DNA of 64,000 nt. Source: Nitrosomonadales bacterium (GTDB lineage Bacteria > Pseudomonadota > Gammaproteobacteria > Burkholderiales > Gallionellaceae). Within the stretch, counting starts at the first letter, position 1. Each line of letters begins with the position of its first letter. The stretch covers positions 1 through 64,000 of the forward strand of contig JACRED010000015.1 in the NCBI GenBank assembly GCA_016218415.1. Direction: 5' to 3'. Positions 18,179-30,381 of the stretch are shown here, piece by piece. The notes under the pieces are model-generated. The model searched no databases, had not been told where the DNA came from, and saw nothing but the letters and a program-made list of their open reading frames with translations. Both the position numbers and the translations under genes were made by a program.

Positions 18179-18204
18179 GGGGAGGCTCCTGGAATCTTGT
18201 TTTT

Positions 18205-18265
18205 GAAGTTGACCACTGAAGCATTGCGTCCGCATGACGAACGCAATGCTTGGATGGTCAACTTC
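18205..18265 (-). other. Long stem-loop in the gap-pgk spacer
   Basis: Two nested perfect 11-bp inverted repeats: GAAGTTGACCA (18205-18215) with TGGTCAACTTC (18255-18265), and AAGCATTGCGT (18219-18229) with ACGCAATGCTT (18241-18251). A 3x3 internal loop separates them and the apical loop is 11 bases. The structure begins right after the gap stop. No T-run follows on the minus strand, so it should not terminate; an RNA-processing or stability element in the gap-pgk message is more likely. Confidence 0.75.
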
Positions 18266-21296
<3,031 letters not shown>

Positions 21297-21372
21297 TGCT
21301 TTGGTCTCCTAAGCAGGATTGGTTATATGGAAGTGAGCCCTTGGGGCTCCCTGAAATGTTTTTGGGTCGGCG

Positions 21373-21401
21373 ATTATGCCGCAGCCCCCCGATTAGGGCA
21401 A
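21373..21401 (-). promoter_or_regulatory. Candidate promoter of the tkt operon
   Basis: On the minus strand TTGCCC (21401-21396) and CATAAT (21378-21373) are spaced by 17 bases. The start would fall near 21366, giving a leader of about 70 bases with the short hairpin at 21335-21349 before the tkt ATG. Confidence 0.5.
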
Positions 21402-21442
21402 CCGCCGCGCTAACAGCACACTGCCAGACTCAACTACTTGGA

Positions 21443-22087
21443 TTATTCGGGACCGCCGCTTTTGGCGAACTTGACTCCCAGTTGCTTGAGCTTGCGGTAG
21501 AGATGGGTACGTTCCAAACCGATCTTTTCGGCGACTCTCGAGACATTGCCGGATTCCTTGCGCAAATGGTAATCGAAATATGCCGCGTCGAAATGATCCC
21601 GCGCTTCACGCAGGGGCAAGTCCAGCGGCAAGGAAAATGACTGCATGAGCCCATCGGGATCCGCGCTGCCAGTTTCAGAAAAGTTTTTTGCGTCCCGCTC
21701 CCCGGAAATCGCAACCCGCGATTTGAGCGCATCGGTGATGGCGCTTAACAGCTTCTGCATTGCGATAGGCTTCTCCAGGAAATCCACCGCGCCGATGCGC
21801 GTGGCTTCCACCGCCGTTTCTATCGTCCCGTGCCCGGACATCATGATGACCGGCATGGTCAGCAAATCCTGCGCTACCCATTCCCTGAGCAGCGTCACGC
21901 CATCGGTGTCCGGCATCCATATGTCGAGCAGAACCAGATCCGGTTCGTGTTCAATACGGTAAGCGCGGGCCTGCCCGGCGTTTTCGGCCAGATGCACCTG
22001 ATAGCCCTCATCAAACAGGATTTCCGACAACAGTTCGCGGATGCCGATCTCGTCATCCACTACCAGAATTTGCTTTCCCACCATCAT
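21443..22087 (-). CDS. ntrX: Short NtrX-type response regulator (receiver plus Fis helix-turn-helix)
   Basis: A 214-residue regulator, partner of the upstream NtrY kinase. The receiver domain spans about residues 6-120 (ILVVDDE, phospho-acceptor Asp55 in LLDIWMP, Lys106 in FLEKPIA). A linker follows, then a Fis-type helix-turn-helix at about 165-205 (NVSRVAEKIGLERTHLYRKL). The central sigma-54-contacting AAA+ ATPase of classic NtrX/NtrC is absent, so it cannot directly drive sigma-54 promoters. Similar short forms occur in betaproteobacteria, so this is probably natural rather than a deletion. The start ATG overlaps the ntrY stop as ATGA. Confidence 0.85.
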   Translation of the reverse strand: MMVGKQILVVDDEIGIRELLSEILFDEGYQVHLAENAGQARAYRIEHEPDLVLLDIWMPDTDGVTLLREWVAQDLLTMPVIMMSGHGTIETAVEATRIGAVDFLEKPIAMQKLLSAITDALKSRVAISGERDAKNFSETGSADPDGLMQSFSLPLDLPLREARDHFDAAYFDYHLRKESGNVSRVAEKIGLERTHLYRKLKQLGVKFAKSGGPE

Positions 22088-24204
22088 GCCTCCTCGACCA
22101 GCGGCAGGGTAATGCTGACACGCGCGCCGCTGCTCACTATGTTTTCAACGGAAATATGTCCGCCATGCTCTTCCACGATCTTCTTTACGATTGCCAATCC
22201 CAACCCGGTACCCTTGCTCTTGGTTGTCATGTAAGGTTCAAAGGCGCGCGACAGCGCGCTCTCTGAAAACCCCGCCCCATTGTCTTCTACGCTCAGCCGG
22301 ATTTCCCCCTGCTGATTGACCGTGCTCAGAAATATTTGCGGCTGCTCGCTTCCCTGCAACGCATCCTGGGCGTTCTGCAGCAGGTTATGGATGACCTGCC
22401 GCAAGCGGGTCGCATCACCGCTGACCCGGTCCCGAACGGCACCCAGATCCAGCGCGATGGGAATGGCGTTCGCCTCATACAGGCCCAGCACCTCCCGGAT
22501 CAACTGGTGCATCTCCAGGTGCGACAGCTTCAACGCCGGGCCGCGCGCATAGTTGGCAAAATCGCTGACCATGTTCTTCATCGCGGCAACCTGGCTGACG
22601 ATGGTTTGCGTGGCGCGCTGCAATAGCAGCGCATCGGCACCCTCAAGTTTGTCGTTAAGCTTGTATTGCAAGCGCTCTGCCGAAAGCTGGATCGGCGTCA
22701 GCGGATTCTTAATCTCATGCGCAAGCCGCCGCGCCACCTCGCCCCAGGCCGCCTGACGTTCCGCCTGCAACAGGTGGCTGATGTCGTCAAACACCACCAC
22801 ATAGCCCGCCCCCGAGCCTTGCGGCAAGCGCGTCCCGCGCATCAGCAGGATCTGGTTGCCGTTTTTGCTCAGGCGTTCAATTTGCCGCTGCCAGTCACCC
22901 TGGCCGGTTTCGCCAAAAGCATCGCTGATGGTGCGGCAAAACGAATTCAGCAGGCTGAATTTTTCGGCGATCTGCCCCAGACTCATGCGCTGCATGTCCT
23001 GCAGCGGCGCAGCCAGAATCTGCGCCGCGCTGGTGTTCACCGAACGCAGCCGGAACTCGTCGTCAAAGCCCAGCACACCGGAAGACAGGTGGGTCAGCAC
23101 GCTTTCCAGATACCCCTTGGCTCTCTCCACCTGACGCTGCTGGCGTTCGCTGGCCGTCCTGGCATCCGACAACTGCCGGGTCATCTGGTTGAACAAGCCC
23201 GTCAAGGCCCCCAGCTCGTCGCTGCTCCGTATTGGCTGCTGGCCGGTAAAATCACCCTGGGCCACCGCGCGAGTCCCCTCCGCCAACGCCTCCAGTGACG
23301 ACCCCAGCCGCTCACTGATAAAGAATGCCGCCGATACCGCTGTTAGCAGTACCACCAACAACGAAAGCGTCAAGGTGACCGCATACATCCGTTTCAACCC
23401 TAGACGGGAAAGCGTCAACCCCTGATAGTCCCGATAGACCGCCTGCACGGTTTCGGCATCGGCTTCGATCTGTTTCGGCACCGGCTGGGTAAACTGCAAC
23501 AGATACTGCCCGGCGGTCTTCGCGCCGGAATTGACCGCCACCAGGGCGCGCAACGCCAGCCCTTTGTTCTGCGGCGTATCGATCACCGAATATGCGCCTT
23601 TGTCCACGGTTAACCGCAACATGTCGTCGCTGGGCATGTCGGGCGGCAATGCACTATTCGCCGAAGAAAATGCGATCAGATTTCCCCTGGTTGTAAACAA
23701 AGCCGCTTCCTGCACCACATTTTCACCGACCAGCTGATCCAGCGCGCGCTGGTATTGTTCCGGGTGCTTGTCCTCCAGCAATAGCGCGGCGAACTGGGCC
23801 TTCTTGGCAAGCTCCTGCAAACTGTTATCCAGGCCGCTTCTGCCCAGATTGAGCCCGCCCTCCAGCGCCTTCTCGACACGCACGTCAAACCATGACTCGA
23901 TACTCTTGTCCAGAAACTGCACGGATACCGCATAGATCAGAATGCCGGGCAGTACCGCGATCAGCGTAAAGAACAGCACCAGTCGTAACGTCAGTTTGGC
24001 GCCGAACACCTTGTTTTTGAGTTTGTTGCGCAACCGCCACAGCTGATAGCCGACCAGCCCCGCCAAACCCAGCGCAAGCAACCCGGTTAACCCCAGCAAG
24101 CCGTAATAGTTGATGGAGAAAACGGCCGTGTTCGCATTGCTGCTGGACAGCAGATACAGCAGGGTTCCGCCGACGGCAACACTGAGGAAGATCAGGTAAT
24201 TCAC
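22084..24204 (-). CDS. ntrY: NtrY-type membrane sensor histidine kinase
   Basis: A 706-residue sensor. It starts directly in a membrane helix (NYLIFLSVAVGGTLLYLLSS), followed by two more helices to about residue 115, a periplasmic-type sensor region, and another helix near 290-310. Then come HAMP (ISERLGSSLEALAEG), a PAS domain (ESVLTHLSSGVLGFDDEF), the phospho-acceptor box RRLAHEIKNPLTPIQLS and the ATPase boxes LLQNAQDAL, DNGAGF and GTGLGLAI. The GTG at 24204 is chosen because it overlaps the preceding stop (GTGA) and has GGAG upstream; a TTG 22 codons earlier would start inside the previous gene. NtrY/NtrX pairs respond to nitrogen or redox state. Confidence 0.88.
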   Translation of the reverse strand: MNYLIFLSVAVGGTLLYLLSSSNANTAVFSINYYGLLGLTGLLALGLAGLVGYQLWRLRNKLKNKVFGAKLTLRLVLFFTLIAVLPGILIYAVSVQFLDKSIESWFDVRVEKALEGGLNLGRSGLDNSLQELAKKAQFAALLLEDKHPEQYQRALDQLVGENVVQEAALFTTRGNLIAFSSANSALPPDMPSDDMLRLTVDKGAYSVIDTPQNKGLALRALVAVNSGAKTAGQYLLQFTQPVPKQIEADAETVQAVYRDYQGLTLSRLGLKRMYAVTLTLSLLVVLLTAVSAAFFISERLGSSLEALAEGTRAVAQGDFTGQQPIRSSDELGALTGLFNQMTRQLSDARTASERQQRQVERAKGYLESVLTHLSSGVLGFDDEFRLRSVNTSAAQILAAPLQDMQRMSLGQIAEKFSLLNSFCRTISDAFGETGQGDWQRQIERLSKNGNQILLMRGTRLPQGSGAGYVVVFDDISHLLQAERQAAWGEVARRLAHEIKNPLTPIQLSAERLQYKLNDKLEGADALLLQRATQTIVSQVAAMKNMVSDFANYARGPALKLSHLEMHQLIREVLGLYEANAIPIALDLGAVRDRVSGDATRLRQVIHNLLQNAQDALQGSEQPQIFLSTVNQQGEIRLSVEDNGAGFSESALSRAFEPYMTTKSKGTGLGLAIVKKIVEEHGGHISVENIVSSGARVSITLPLVEEA

Positions 24205-24875
24205 CGCCCTGTTACTCCGCCATTGTCGTGCACGGCGATTTCCGCCGAATGGATCACTAGGCGATACCAATCGGAATCGAGTGTCCAGTCGCTGCCGGTC
24301 AGCGCATTCACCTGCAACAGATTGGGTAATTGCGTGACATCCAGGCGCAAACGGACCGCCACGACGTAGTCTCCATCCTGTTCCAGCGACTCCCGTGGAA
24401 TGACCGCCGAACTCTGCCTGGACAGAATGTTCAATGCATCTTCAAAGCTGGCAAAATTCTGGAACAGCGCGCCGCGTGAAATGCGGTACTGCCGCGTCAG
24501 CACGTTGTATGACAGTTTTACAGTCTGCTCACCCGTGTAAACTTCCTTGTCCAGCCATGACCAGTGTGTCAATGTAGTTTCATCGCCGCCAAAATAGTGC
24601 GCCATGCCGCGGGATACAGACCGCTGCATTTCATCCAGCCAATTCCAGCGCGGGCGCGTAAGCGAAAATTCGCCGACGAAATATAGCGGAATGCCGCGCG
24701 ACAGTGCCTGTTGCACCGTGGCATTCAGGTTAACGTCATAGCTGGCGGAAAGCTGGTAGCCATCCTCGCCCAGGCGCACATCCACCTTGCTGACGGAAAT
24801 GCCCTCGGCCTGCGCTGTTGCGGCAAACAGCCACGCTAGCAGCAATAAGCTAAACAGTCTTGTGCAGTAACGCAT
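24201..24875 (-). CDS. DUF4390 secreted protein
   Basis: A 224-residue protein with a signal peptide, MRYCTRLFSLLLLAWLFAA then TAQA for cleavage near residue 23. The mature part is beta-rich with conserved-looking LSRGIPLYFVGEFSLTRPRW and LSYNVLTRQYRIS, as in the DUF4390 family. These proteins sit between rsmB and ntrY in many betaproteobacteria and have no established function; an envelope sensory partner of NtrY is a reasonable guess only. Its start overlaps the end of rsmB by 26 bases and its stop overlaps the ntrY start. Confidence 0.8.
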   Translation of the reverse strand: MRYCTRLFSLLLLAWLFAATAQAEGISVSKVDVRLGEDGYQLSASYDVNLNATVQQALSRGIPLYFVGEFSLTRPRWNWLDEMQRSVSRGMAHYFGGDETTLTHWSWLDKEVYTGEQTVKLSYNVLTRQYRISRGALFQNFASFEDALNILSRQSSAVIPRESLEQDGDYVVAVRLRLDVTQLPNLLQVNALTGSDWTLDSDWYRLVIHSAEIAVHDNGGVTGR

Positions 24876-26124
24876 AAAAAAATCCGTCGTGCTGGTCATC
24901 GGGCAACAACTGTCCTTCACAACCCCCGGGCAATGCGATCTGCAATCGCAGCGCATCCGGGTGCTGCGACAGGAACGCCGCGATGACCTGCTCGTTCTCC
25001 TGCTGAAAAACCGAACAGGTGGCATAAAGCAATTTGCCATCTTGCGCGAGCAGGCTCCACAACTCGCGCAAGATGGCAAGCTGCTGTTGGGCGAAACCGG
25101 CGATGTCGTTGCGGCGACGCAACCACTTGATGTCGGGATGACGGCGCACCACGCCCGATGCCGAGCAGGGTACATCGGCGAGGATACGCTGGAATGGCCG
25201 GCCATCCCACCATGTGTCCGGTCTTGCCGCATCGCCCGCCAGCAGTTTCGCCTGCAACCCCAGCCGCTGCAGATTCTCGGCGACATGTCGCAGGCGTTGC
25301 TCGTCCCTGTCCACTGCAACCATCTCGACCTGGGCGCATTCCAGGATATGCGCTGTCTTGCCGCCCGGCGCCGCGCAGGCATCCAGCACCCGCATCCCGT
25401 CATGGACGTCCAGCAGCTGTGCCGCATACTGCGCGCCGGCATCCTGCACCGAAACCAGCCCGTCGAAAAATCCCGGCAGCCTGTCCACCGCAACCGGGCG
25501 CTCCAGTTGCAGCGCATCGGGCTCGATGCGGCGCGCGGGCAAACCCTGCTGCTCCAGTCTTGCCGCATACTCATCCACCGCGCTGCGCCGCCGGTTGACG
25601 CGCAATGTCATCGGCGGGTGCAGGTTGCCCGCCTCCAGTATTGCCGCGCTGCGTTCACCGTACTGCGCGGTCAGCTCGTCTATCCACCATTGCGGGTAAC
25701 TGTAGCGTCCCGTTGCATGCCGGGCGGCGCGCTCCAGCAGATCGGCCCGACTGCGCAGGAAATTGCGCAGGATCGCATTCACCAATCCGCTCACCTTGGC
25801 ATTCAACATCTGTGCTGAACGCACCGCGTGATCGACCACGGCATGCTGTGCCGCCTTGCTGTATTGCAGCTGGTACAGGGCCACCAGCAGCACATAGTAA
25901 ATGCGCCGATCCGATAGCGGTTTGTGCAGCAACACGCCCAGCAGCGCATCCAGTTGCCCGTAAAAGCGCAAAGTGCCATAGCTCAGATCCTGCAGGGCAG
26001 CGCGCTGGGCCGGTGCCCAGACTGCTTTCCTGCGCAAGGATTCATCCAGTGCCTGATTCAGGTTGCGCCCGTCCACCAGCACCTGCTGTACGATCTGGCT
26101 GGCGGCGAGTTGTATGTTGTGCAT
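24850..26124 (-). CDS. rsmB: 16S rRNA (cytosine-967-C5)-methyltransferase RsmB
   Basis: A 424-residue SAM-dependent methyltransferase modifying C967 of 16S rRNA. The N-terminal NusB-like RNA-binding domain covers about residues 1-140 (VLLVALYQLQYSKAAQHAVV). The catalytic domain shows the SAM loop LDACAAPGGKTAH, the DVPCSASGVVRRHPDIKW motif with the release cysteine, and YATCSVFQQENE with the catalytic cysteine. ATG 26124 overlaps the fmt stop (TGATG). It is the third gene of the def-fmt-rsmB run. Confidence 0.95.
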   Translation of the reverse strand: MHNIQLAASQIVQQVLVDGRNLNQALDESLRRKAVWAPAQRAALQDLSYGTLRFYGQLDALLGVLLHKPLSDRRIYYVLLVALYQLQYSKAAQHAVVDHAVRSAQMLNAKVSGLVNAILRNFLRSRADLLERAARHATGRYSYPQWWIDELTAQYGERSAAILEAGNLHPPMTLRVNRRRSAVDEYAARLEQQGLPARRIEPDALQLERPVAVDRLPGFFDGLVSVQDAGAQYAAQLLDVHDGMRVLDACAAPGGKTAHILECAQVEMVAVDRDEQRLRHVAENLQRLGLQAKLLAGDAARPDTWWDGRPFQRILADVPCSASGVVRRHPDIKWLRRRNDIAGFAQQQLAILRELWSLLAQDGKLLYATCSVFQQENEQVIAAFLSQHPDALRLQIALPGGCEGQLLPDDQHDGFFYALLHKTV

Positions 26125-27050
26125 CAAATGGCCGCGAAATGGTCGCCGGCCTTGACCGGCACGGCCTGCAGGAACTGCGCGGCCGTTTGCGCCTTGCCGC
26201 CCGGACGCTGCAACATTTCCAGCCTGAGCGCGTCCTTGCCGCAGGCGACTGTGATGCCCTGTTTGTCGACTGCGAGAACCGCACCCGGTTCGCCGTGTTG
26301 TCCAATCAAAGCCGCCTGCCAGATTTTTATCGCCGCGCCTTTGAACGTGGCGTGACTTACCGGAAAGGGATTGAATGCGCGCACCGCGCGCTCGATTTGC
26401 CGGGCGTCCTGTCGCCAGTCGATTTGCCCCTCGCTCTTGAGCAGTTTGGCCGCATAGGTCGCCGCCGCATTGTCCTGCTTGACCGGAACCAGCCTATCCT
26501 CGCGCAGCAGGCGCAATGCTTCCAGCATGCAGCTTGCGCCCAGTTCCGCGAGCTGGTCGTGCAAAGTCGCCGCCGTGTCGTCCGGCCCGATAGCACAGAC
26601 GCGACGCAACAGCATGTCGCCGGTATCCAGCCCTGCGTCCATCTGCATGATGGTGATGCCGGTCTCGGCATCACCCGCCAGGATAGCGCGCTGTATCGGT
26701 GCGGCACCCCGCCAGCGCGGCAACAGCGAAGCATGGATATTCAGGCAGCCGTGGCGCGGCATTTGCAGGACCGCTTGCGGCAGAATCAAACCGTACGCCG
26801 CCACCACCATCACATCGGCGTCGAGCGCGGCGATCTGCTGCTGAGCCTGTTCTGTCTTCAGCGTCGCCGGCTGCAATACCGGCACGCCGTGTTGCAGCGC
26901 AAGCTGTTTCACCGGGCTGGCGGTCAGCTGCATCCCGCGCCCGGAAGGACGATCCGGCTGGGTCAGCACTGCCACGACATGATGCTCTTTCAGTAGCGCG
27001 GCCAGCGCGCTGGCCGCGAACTGGGGTGTGCCGGCAAAGATGATTTTCAT
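26124..27050 (-). CDS. fmt: Methionyl-tRNA formyltransferase
   Basis: A 308-residue enzyme that formylates initiator Met-tRNA using 10-formyltetrahydrofolate. It begins MKIIFAGTPQFAASAL. The folate-binding and catalytic motif HGCLNIHASLLPRWRGAAPI (about residues 107-126) has the Asn-His-...-Leu-Pro-x-x-Arg-Gly pattern, and a later DTGDML loop is present. The C-terminal OB-like domain binds tRNA. The ATG at 27050 is preferred to the adjacent TTG. It begins 9 bases after the def stop on the same strand. Confidence 0.96.
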   Translation of the reverse strand: MKIIFAGTPQFAASALAALLKEHHVVAVLTQPDRPSGRGMQLTASPVKQLALQHGVPVLQPATLKTEQAQQQIAALDADVMVVAAYGLILPQAVLQMPRHGCLNIHASLLPRWRGAAPIQRAILAGDAETGITIMQMDAGLDTGDMLLRRVCAIGPDDTAATLHDQLAELGASCMLEALRLLREDRLVPVKQDNAAATYAAKLLKSEGQIDWRQDARQIERAVRAFNPFPVSHATFKGAAIKIWQAALIGQHGEPGAVLAVDKQGITVACGKDALRLEMLQRPGGKAQTAAQFLQAVPVKAGDHFAAI

Positions 27051-27059
27051 CAATTAACC

Positions 27060-27563
27060 TTAGAATGTCTCGCGCAAGCGTTTTTTCAACTTCGAGCGGA
27101 TGCGCGTCTGCTTGAGCTGCGACAGGTATTCGACGAACACCTTGCCGCGCAAATGATCGATCTCGTGCTGGATGCACACGGCCAGAAAACCGTCCGCATC
27201 CAGCGTGAACTCCCTGCCATGCTCGTCCAGCGCGCGCACCGTCACCTTTTCCGCGCGGCGCACCGTTTCGTAGATTCCCGGTACCGACAGGCAACCCTCC
27301 TCGCATTCCTCTTCGCCGCTGGCTGCGAGTATCTCGGGATTGATGAACGCCATCAGCTGGTTGCGCTCCTCGGAAACATCCACCACGATGACCTGCTCGT
27401 GCACATCCACCTGCGTTGCCGCCAAACCCACTCCGGGCGCGGCATACATGGTATCGGCCATGTTGCGCACCAGCTTGCGGGTGGTTTCGTTGACCTGTTC
27501 GACCTTCTTGGCGATTTTGTGCAGACGCGGGTCCGGATATTGCAGAATCTTCAGGATTGCCAT
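27060..27563 (-). CDS. def: Peptide deformylase
   Basis: A 167-residue Fe(II) or Zn hydrolase that removes the formyl group from new proteins. All three family motifs are present: [10 protein letters not shown] (about residues 45-54), EEGCLSVPG with the metal cysteine (about 88-96), and [12 protein letters not shown] with the two histidines and the catalytic glutamate (about 131-142). It heads the def-fmt-rsmB-DUF4390-ntrY-ntrX run and is divergent from the LysM gene across a 101-base AT-rich spacer that must hold both promoters, though I could not fix the boxes with confidence. Confidence 0.96.
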   Translation of the reverse strand: MAILKILQYPDPRLHKIAKKVEQVNETTRKLVRNMADTMYAAPGVGLAATQVDVHEQVIVVDVSEERNQLMAFINPEILAASGEEECEEGCLSVPGIYETVRRAEKVTVRALDEHGREFTLDADGFLAVCIQHEIDHLRGKVFVEYLSQLKQTRIRSKLKKRLRETF

Positions 27564-27664
27564 ACATAACCCATAAATGCTTGCTTATTTATATGACTAG
27601 ATGCAGAATTTAAAGCAACGCAGCAACTTTGCGTACCTTTGTTAATGACTCTGCCGGAGTTTAC

Positions 27665-28789
27665 ATGCGCAAGATTATATCGCTGATTTGCCTTTTATTG
27701 CCCACCCTCGCCTACGCCGTACAGCCTGAAAGCGGCACGGATATACGTCTGGATATACGCAGCGATGCGCCGGATCGGCATGTTGTCGTCAAGGGTGACA
27801 CGCTGTGGGACATCTCCGGCAAGTTCTTCAATGACCCCTGGAAATGGCCGCACATCTGGGGGATCAACAAGGAAACCATCAAAAATCCGCACTGGATCTA
27901 TCCGGGCGACATCGTCTTCCTTGACCGCGCCAGCGGCACACTGCGCATCTCCCAGACAGACACCGTCGTGGCGTCTCCCGACTCAGGCACCGTGCCGGTC
28001 ACCGGCAAGCCCGATGAAGTCAGCATTTCAGATACCAATACCCTCAGACTCTCGCCCAGAATGCGTGCGAGCCAAAGCGATCACGACATCATACCGAGCA
28101 TTCCTGCCAAGGCCATCACACCGTTTTTGAGCAAGCCGCTGGTCATCGAAGAGGAGGCATTACAGGGTGCGCCTATGCTGATCGGTGCACGCGAAGGGCG
28201 CGTGACGCTCAGCAGCGGAGATACCGGGTTTGTCAGAAACCTGCCTGCCGACCAGGGCGACAAGTGGCAAATTTACCGCCCCGGGAAAACTTTTATCGAT
28301 CCTGAAACCGACGAGGTCCTGGGCATTGAAGCTGTTTATCTCGGCAACGCAGAAGTCAGCAAATTTGCCGATGTCAGCACGATTGCGGTCACTTATTCCA
28401 AACAGGAAATACATTCGGGTGACCGTCTGGTCGTGCCATCTTCCGAGGAAATTGGCACTTATTTGCCGCGCGCTCCCGAAGGTAAAATTGCGGCCCAGGT
28501 CATTTCCATCTACGGCGGCGTGGCGCGTGGCGGTCAAAACACCGTTATCACGCTGAGCAAGGGCGCGCGCGACGGCCTGGAAGTTGGCCACGTGCTGGCT
28601 TTGTACCGCAAGGGCGAAGACGTCAAGGTAAGCAGCAACTCTCTGCTGAGCTGGGATAAGACATATACGCTGCCGGATGAACGCTACGGCCTGGTCTTCG
28701 TGTTCCGCGTGTTCGACAAAGTGTCTTATGCGCTGGTGATGCAGACCAAATTACCGGTGCAATTGCTGGATCACGCCCACACCCCATAA
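27665..28789 (+). CDS. Secreted LysM-domain protein
   Basis: A 374-residue envelope protein. The signal peptide is MRKIISLICLLLPTLAYA, with cleavage expected after the last Ala. A LysM domain lies at about residues 38-86 (HVVVKGDTLWDISGKFF, then NPHWIYPGDIVFL) and should bind peptidoglycan. The remaining 280 residues are beta-rich and end with a conserved-looking GLVFVFRVFDKVSYALVMQ. Genes of this kind stand before dprA in many betaproteobacteria; the role is unknown. ATG 27665 is chosen for its GGAG and for the signal peptide. The dprA gene begins 3 bases after its stop, so the two are co-transcribed. Confidence 0.88.
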   Translation: MRKIISLICLLLPTLAYAVQPESGTDIRLDIRSDAPDRHVVVKGDTLWDISGKFFNDPWKWPHIWGINKETIKNPHWIYPGDIVFLDRASGTLRISQTDTVVASPDSGTVPVTGKPDEVSISDTNTLRLSPRMRASQSDHDIIPSIPAKAITPFLSKPLVIEEEALQGAPMLIGAREGRVTLSSGDTGFVRNLPADQGDKWQIYRPGKTFIDPETDEVLGIEAVYLGNAEVSKFADVSTIAVTYSKQEIHSGDRLVVPSSEEIGTYLPRAPEGKIAAQVISIYGGVARGGQNTVITLSKGARDGLEVGHVLALYRKGEDVKVSSNSLLSWDKTYTLPDERYGLVFVFRVFDKVSYALVMQTKLPVQLLDHAHTP

Positions 28790-28792
28790 GCA

Positions 28793-29896
28793 ATGACCGG
28801 CGAAGCATCGCTCGAGGCCTGGCTGGCACTGAGCCTGACACGAGGCTTGGGCGACGAGGGTGCACGCCGGCTGCTCATTGAATTCGGTTCCCCGGACGCG
28901 GTTTTCGCCGCGTCACTCATCGCCCTCAAATCTTTCGTCAAACCCGAGATCGCCGCCGAGATCGGCAAAGGCCTGGACGGTGATGCCATCGCGCCGGCCC
29001 TCGCATGGCTGGAGGATGGCAACAACCACATCGTCACACTGGCCGACAGCGATTATCCGCAATCCCTGCTGAATATTCCCGACCCGCCGCTGCTGCTCTA
29101 TGTGAAAGGTCGGCTGGATCTGCTCAATCGCCCCGCGCTGGCGGTGGTCGGCAGCCGCAATGCCACCCCGCAGGGCCTCAGCAACGCCGAGGCATTCGCC
29201 AAATCACTAGGCGATGCGGGGCTGTGCATCATCAGCGGCATGGCGCACGGTATTGATGCGGCCGCCCATCGTGGCGCGCTGCGCGGGCAAGGAAACAACT
29301 GGGGCAGCAGCATCGCCATCGTCGGCACCGGACTGGACAAGGTCTACCCCGCCGCCAATCGCGACCTGGCCCACGCGCTAGCCGAGCGGGGCGCGCTGAT
29401 CTCCGAATTTCCGCTCGGCACACCGCCGCTGGCCGGCAACTTCCCGCGTCGCAACCGGCTGATCAGCGGCATGAGTCTCGGTTGCCTGGTCGTCGAGGCG
29501 TCGCTGCAAAGCGGCTCACTGATCACCGCGCGACTGGCGCTGGAACAGGGGCGCGAAGTATTCGCCATTCCCGGCTCGATACACGCGCCGCAAAGCAAAG
29601 GCTGCCACGCGCTGCTCAAGCAGGGCGCGAAACTGGTCGAGACCGCGCAGGATATTCTGGAAGAACTCGGCGGCCAGCCCTTTTCACCCGCGCAAACGAC
29701 AAATTTACCAGCTGCTGATTCGGAAGACGACGCTGCTGCGCTGCTGGAGCATCTGGGCTTCGATCCGGTGGATGCGGACACGCTCAGTGCACGCTGCGGC
29801 TTGACGGTAAGCCAGCTATCCGCCATGCTGTTGACGCTGGAACTGAGCGGCCACATCAACGTGTTGCCCGGCGGCTTGTATCAGCGTATCCACTAA
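28793..29896 (+). CDS. dprA: DNA-processing protein DprA
   Basis: A 367-residue cytosolic protein that loads RecA on incoming single-stranded DNA during natural transformation. The Rossmann-like DNA_processg_A domain shows LAVVGSRNATPQGLSNAEAF, ISGMAHGIDAAAHRGAL, GTGLDKVYPAANRDLA and the signature GNFPRRNRLISGMS. A C-terminal winged-helix-like domain follows (about residues 305-367, LEHLGFDPVDADTLSARCGL). Residues 1-70 are a helix-hairpin-helix or SAM-like part. It lies between the LysM gene and smg. Confidence 0.95.
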   Translation: MTGEASLEAWLALSLTRGLGDEGARRLLIEFGSPDAVFAASLIALKSFVKPEIAAEIGKGLDGDAIAPALAWLEDGNNHIVTLADSDYPQSLLNIPDPPLLLYVKGRLDLLNRPALAVVGSRNATPQGLSNAEAFAKSLGDAGLCIISGMAHGIDAAAHRGALRGQGNNWGSSIAIVGTGLDKVYPAANRDLAHALAERGALISEFPLGTPPLAGNFPRRNRLISGMSLGCLVVEASLQSGSLITARLALEQGREVFAIPGSIHAPQSKGCHALLKQGAKLVETAQDILEELGGQPFSPAQTTNLPAADSEDDAAALLEHLGFDPVDADTLSARCGLTVSQLSAMLLTLELSGHINVLPGGLYQRIH

Positions 29897-29915
29897 CCAC
29901 CATACCAAGCAGACC

Positions 29916-30371
29916 ATGTTTGAAATCCTGATGTATTTGTTTGAAAGCTATTTCGATGCGGGCAGTTACCCGGAACCGGACAAACTGTCGCGCAAGCTTT
30001 CCGCCGCCGGCTTTGAAGACGAGGAGATCAGCGATGCGCTGACCTGGCTGTCCGCGCTGCAACAGCAAGACCCCGCCAGCTATCCGGCCAGCCTTGAACA
30101 TGCCGGACAGCGGCATTTTGCCGAGCTCGAGATCCAGCGCATCAGTCAGGAAGCCCGACATTTCCTGTTGTTCGCCGAACAGCAGCACCTGATCTCCGCC
30201 GTCGAACGGGAAATGATCATCGACCGTTCCATCGCGCTGCAGCAGGAAAACCTCGCGCTGGACAAACTCAAACTGATCATGCTGATGGTGTTGTGGAATC
30301 GCCATCAGGACCTCGATCCGCTGCTGATCGAGGAACTGCTGACGCCGCTTCATTCCGCGCAATTACACTGA
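29916..30371 (+). CDS. smg: Smg protein (DUF494)
   Basis: A 151-residue acidic helical protein starting MFEILMYLFESYFDAG and ending LTPLHSAQLH. The whole sequence follows the Smg/DUF494 family, which sits between dprA and topA in beta- and gammaproteobacteria. No biochemical role is established, and no catalytic motif or membrane segment is visible. It lies 19 bases after dprA and 10 bases before topA. Confidence 0.93.
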   Translation: MFEILMYLFESYFDAGSYPEPDKLSRKLSAAGFEDEEISDALTWLSALQQQDPASYPASLEHAGQRHFAELEIQRISQEARHFLLFAEQQHLISAVEREMIIDRSIALQQENLALDKLKLIMLMVLWNRHQDLDPLLIEELLTPLHSAQLH

Positions 30372-30381
30372 ACCATAACGC

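Noticed and set aside
21297-21442. A chimeric junction between the tkt operon and the ntr genes
   Set aside because: Single-line counts give similar G+C on both sides (about 37 of 60) and no broken gene is seen at the spacer.
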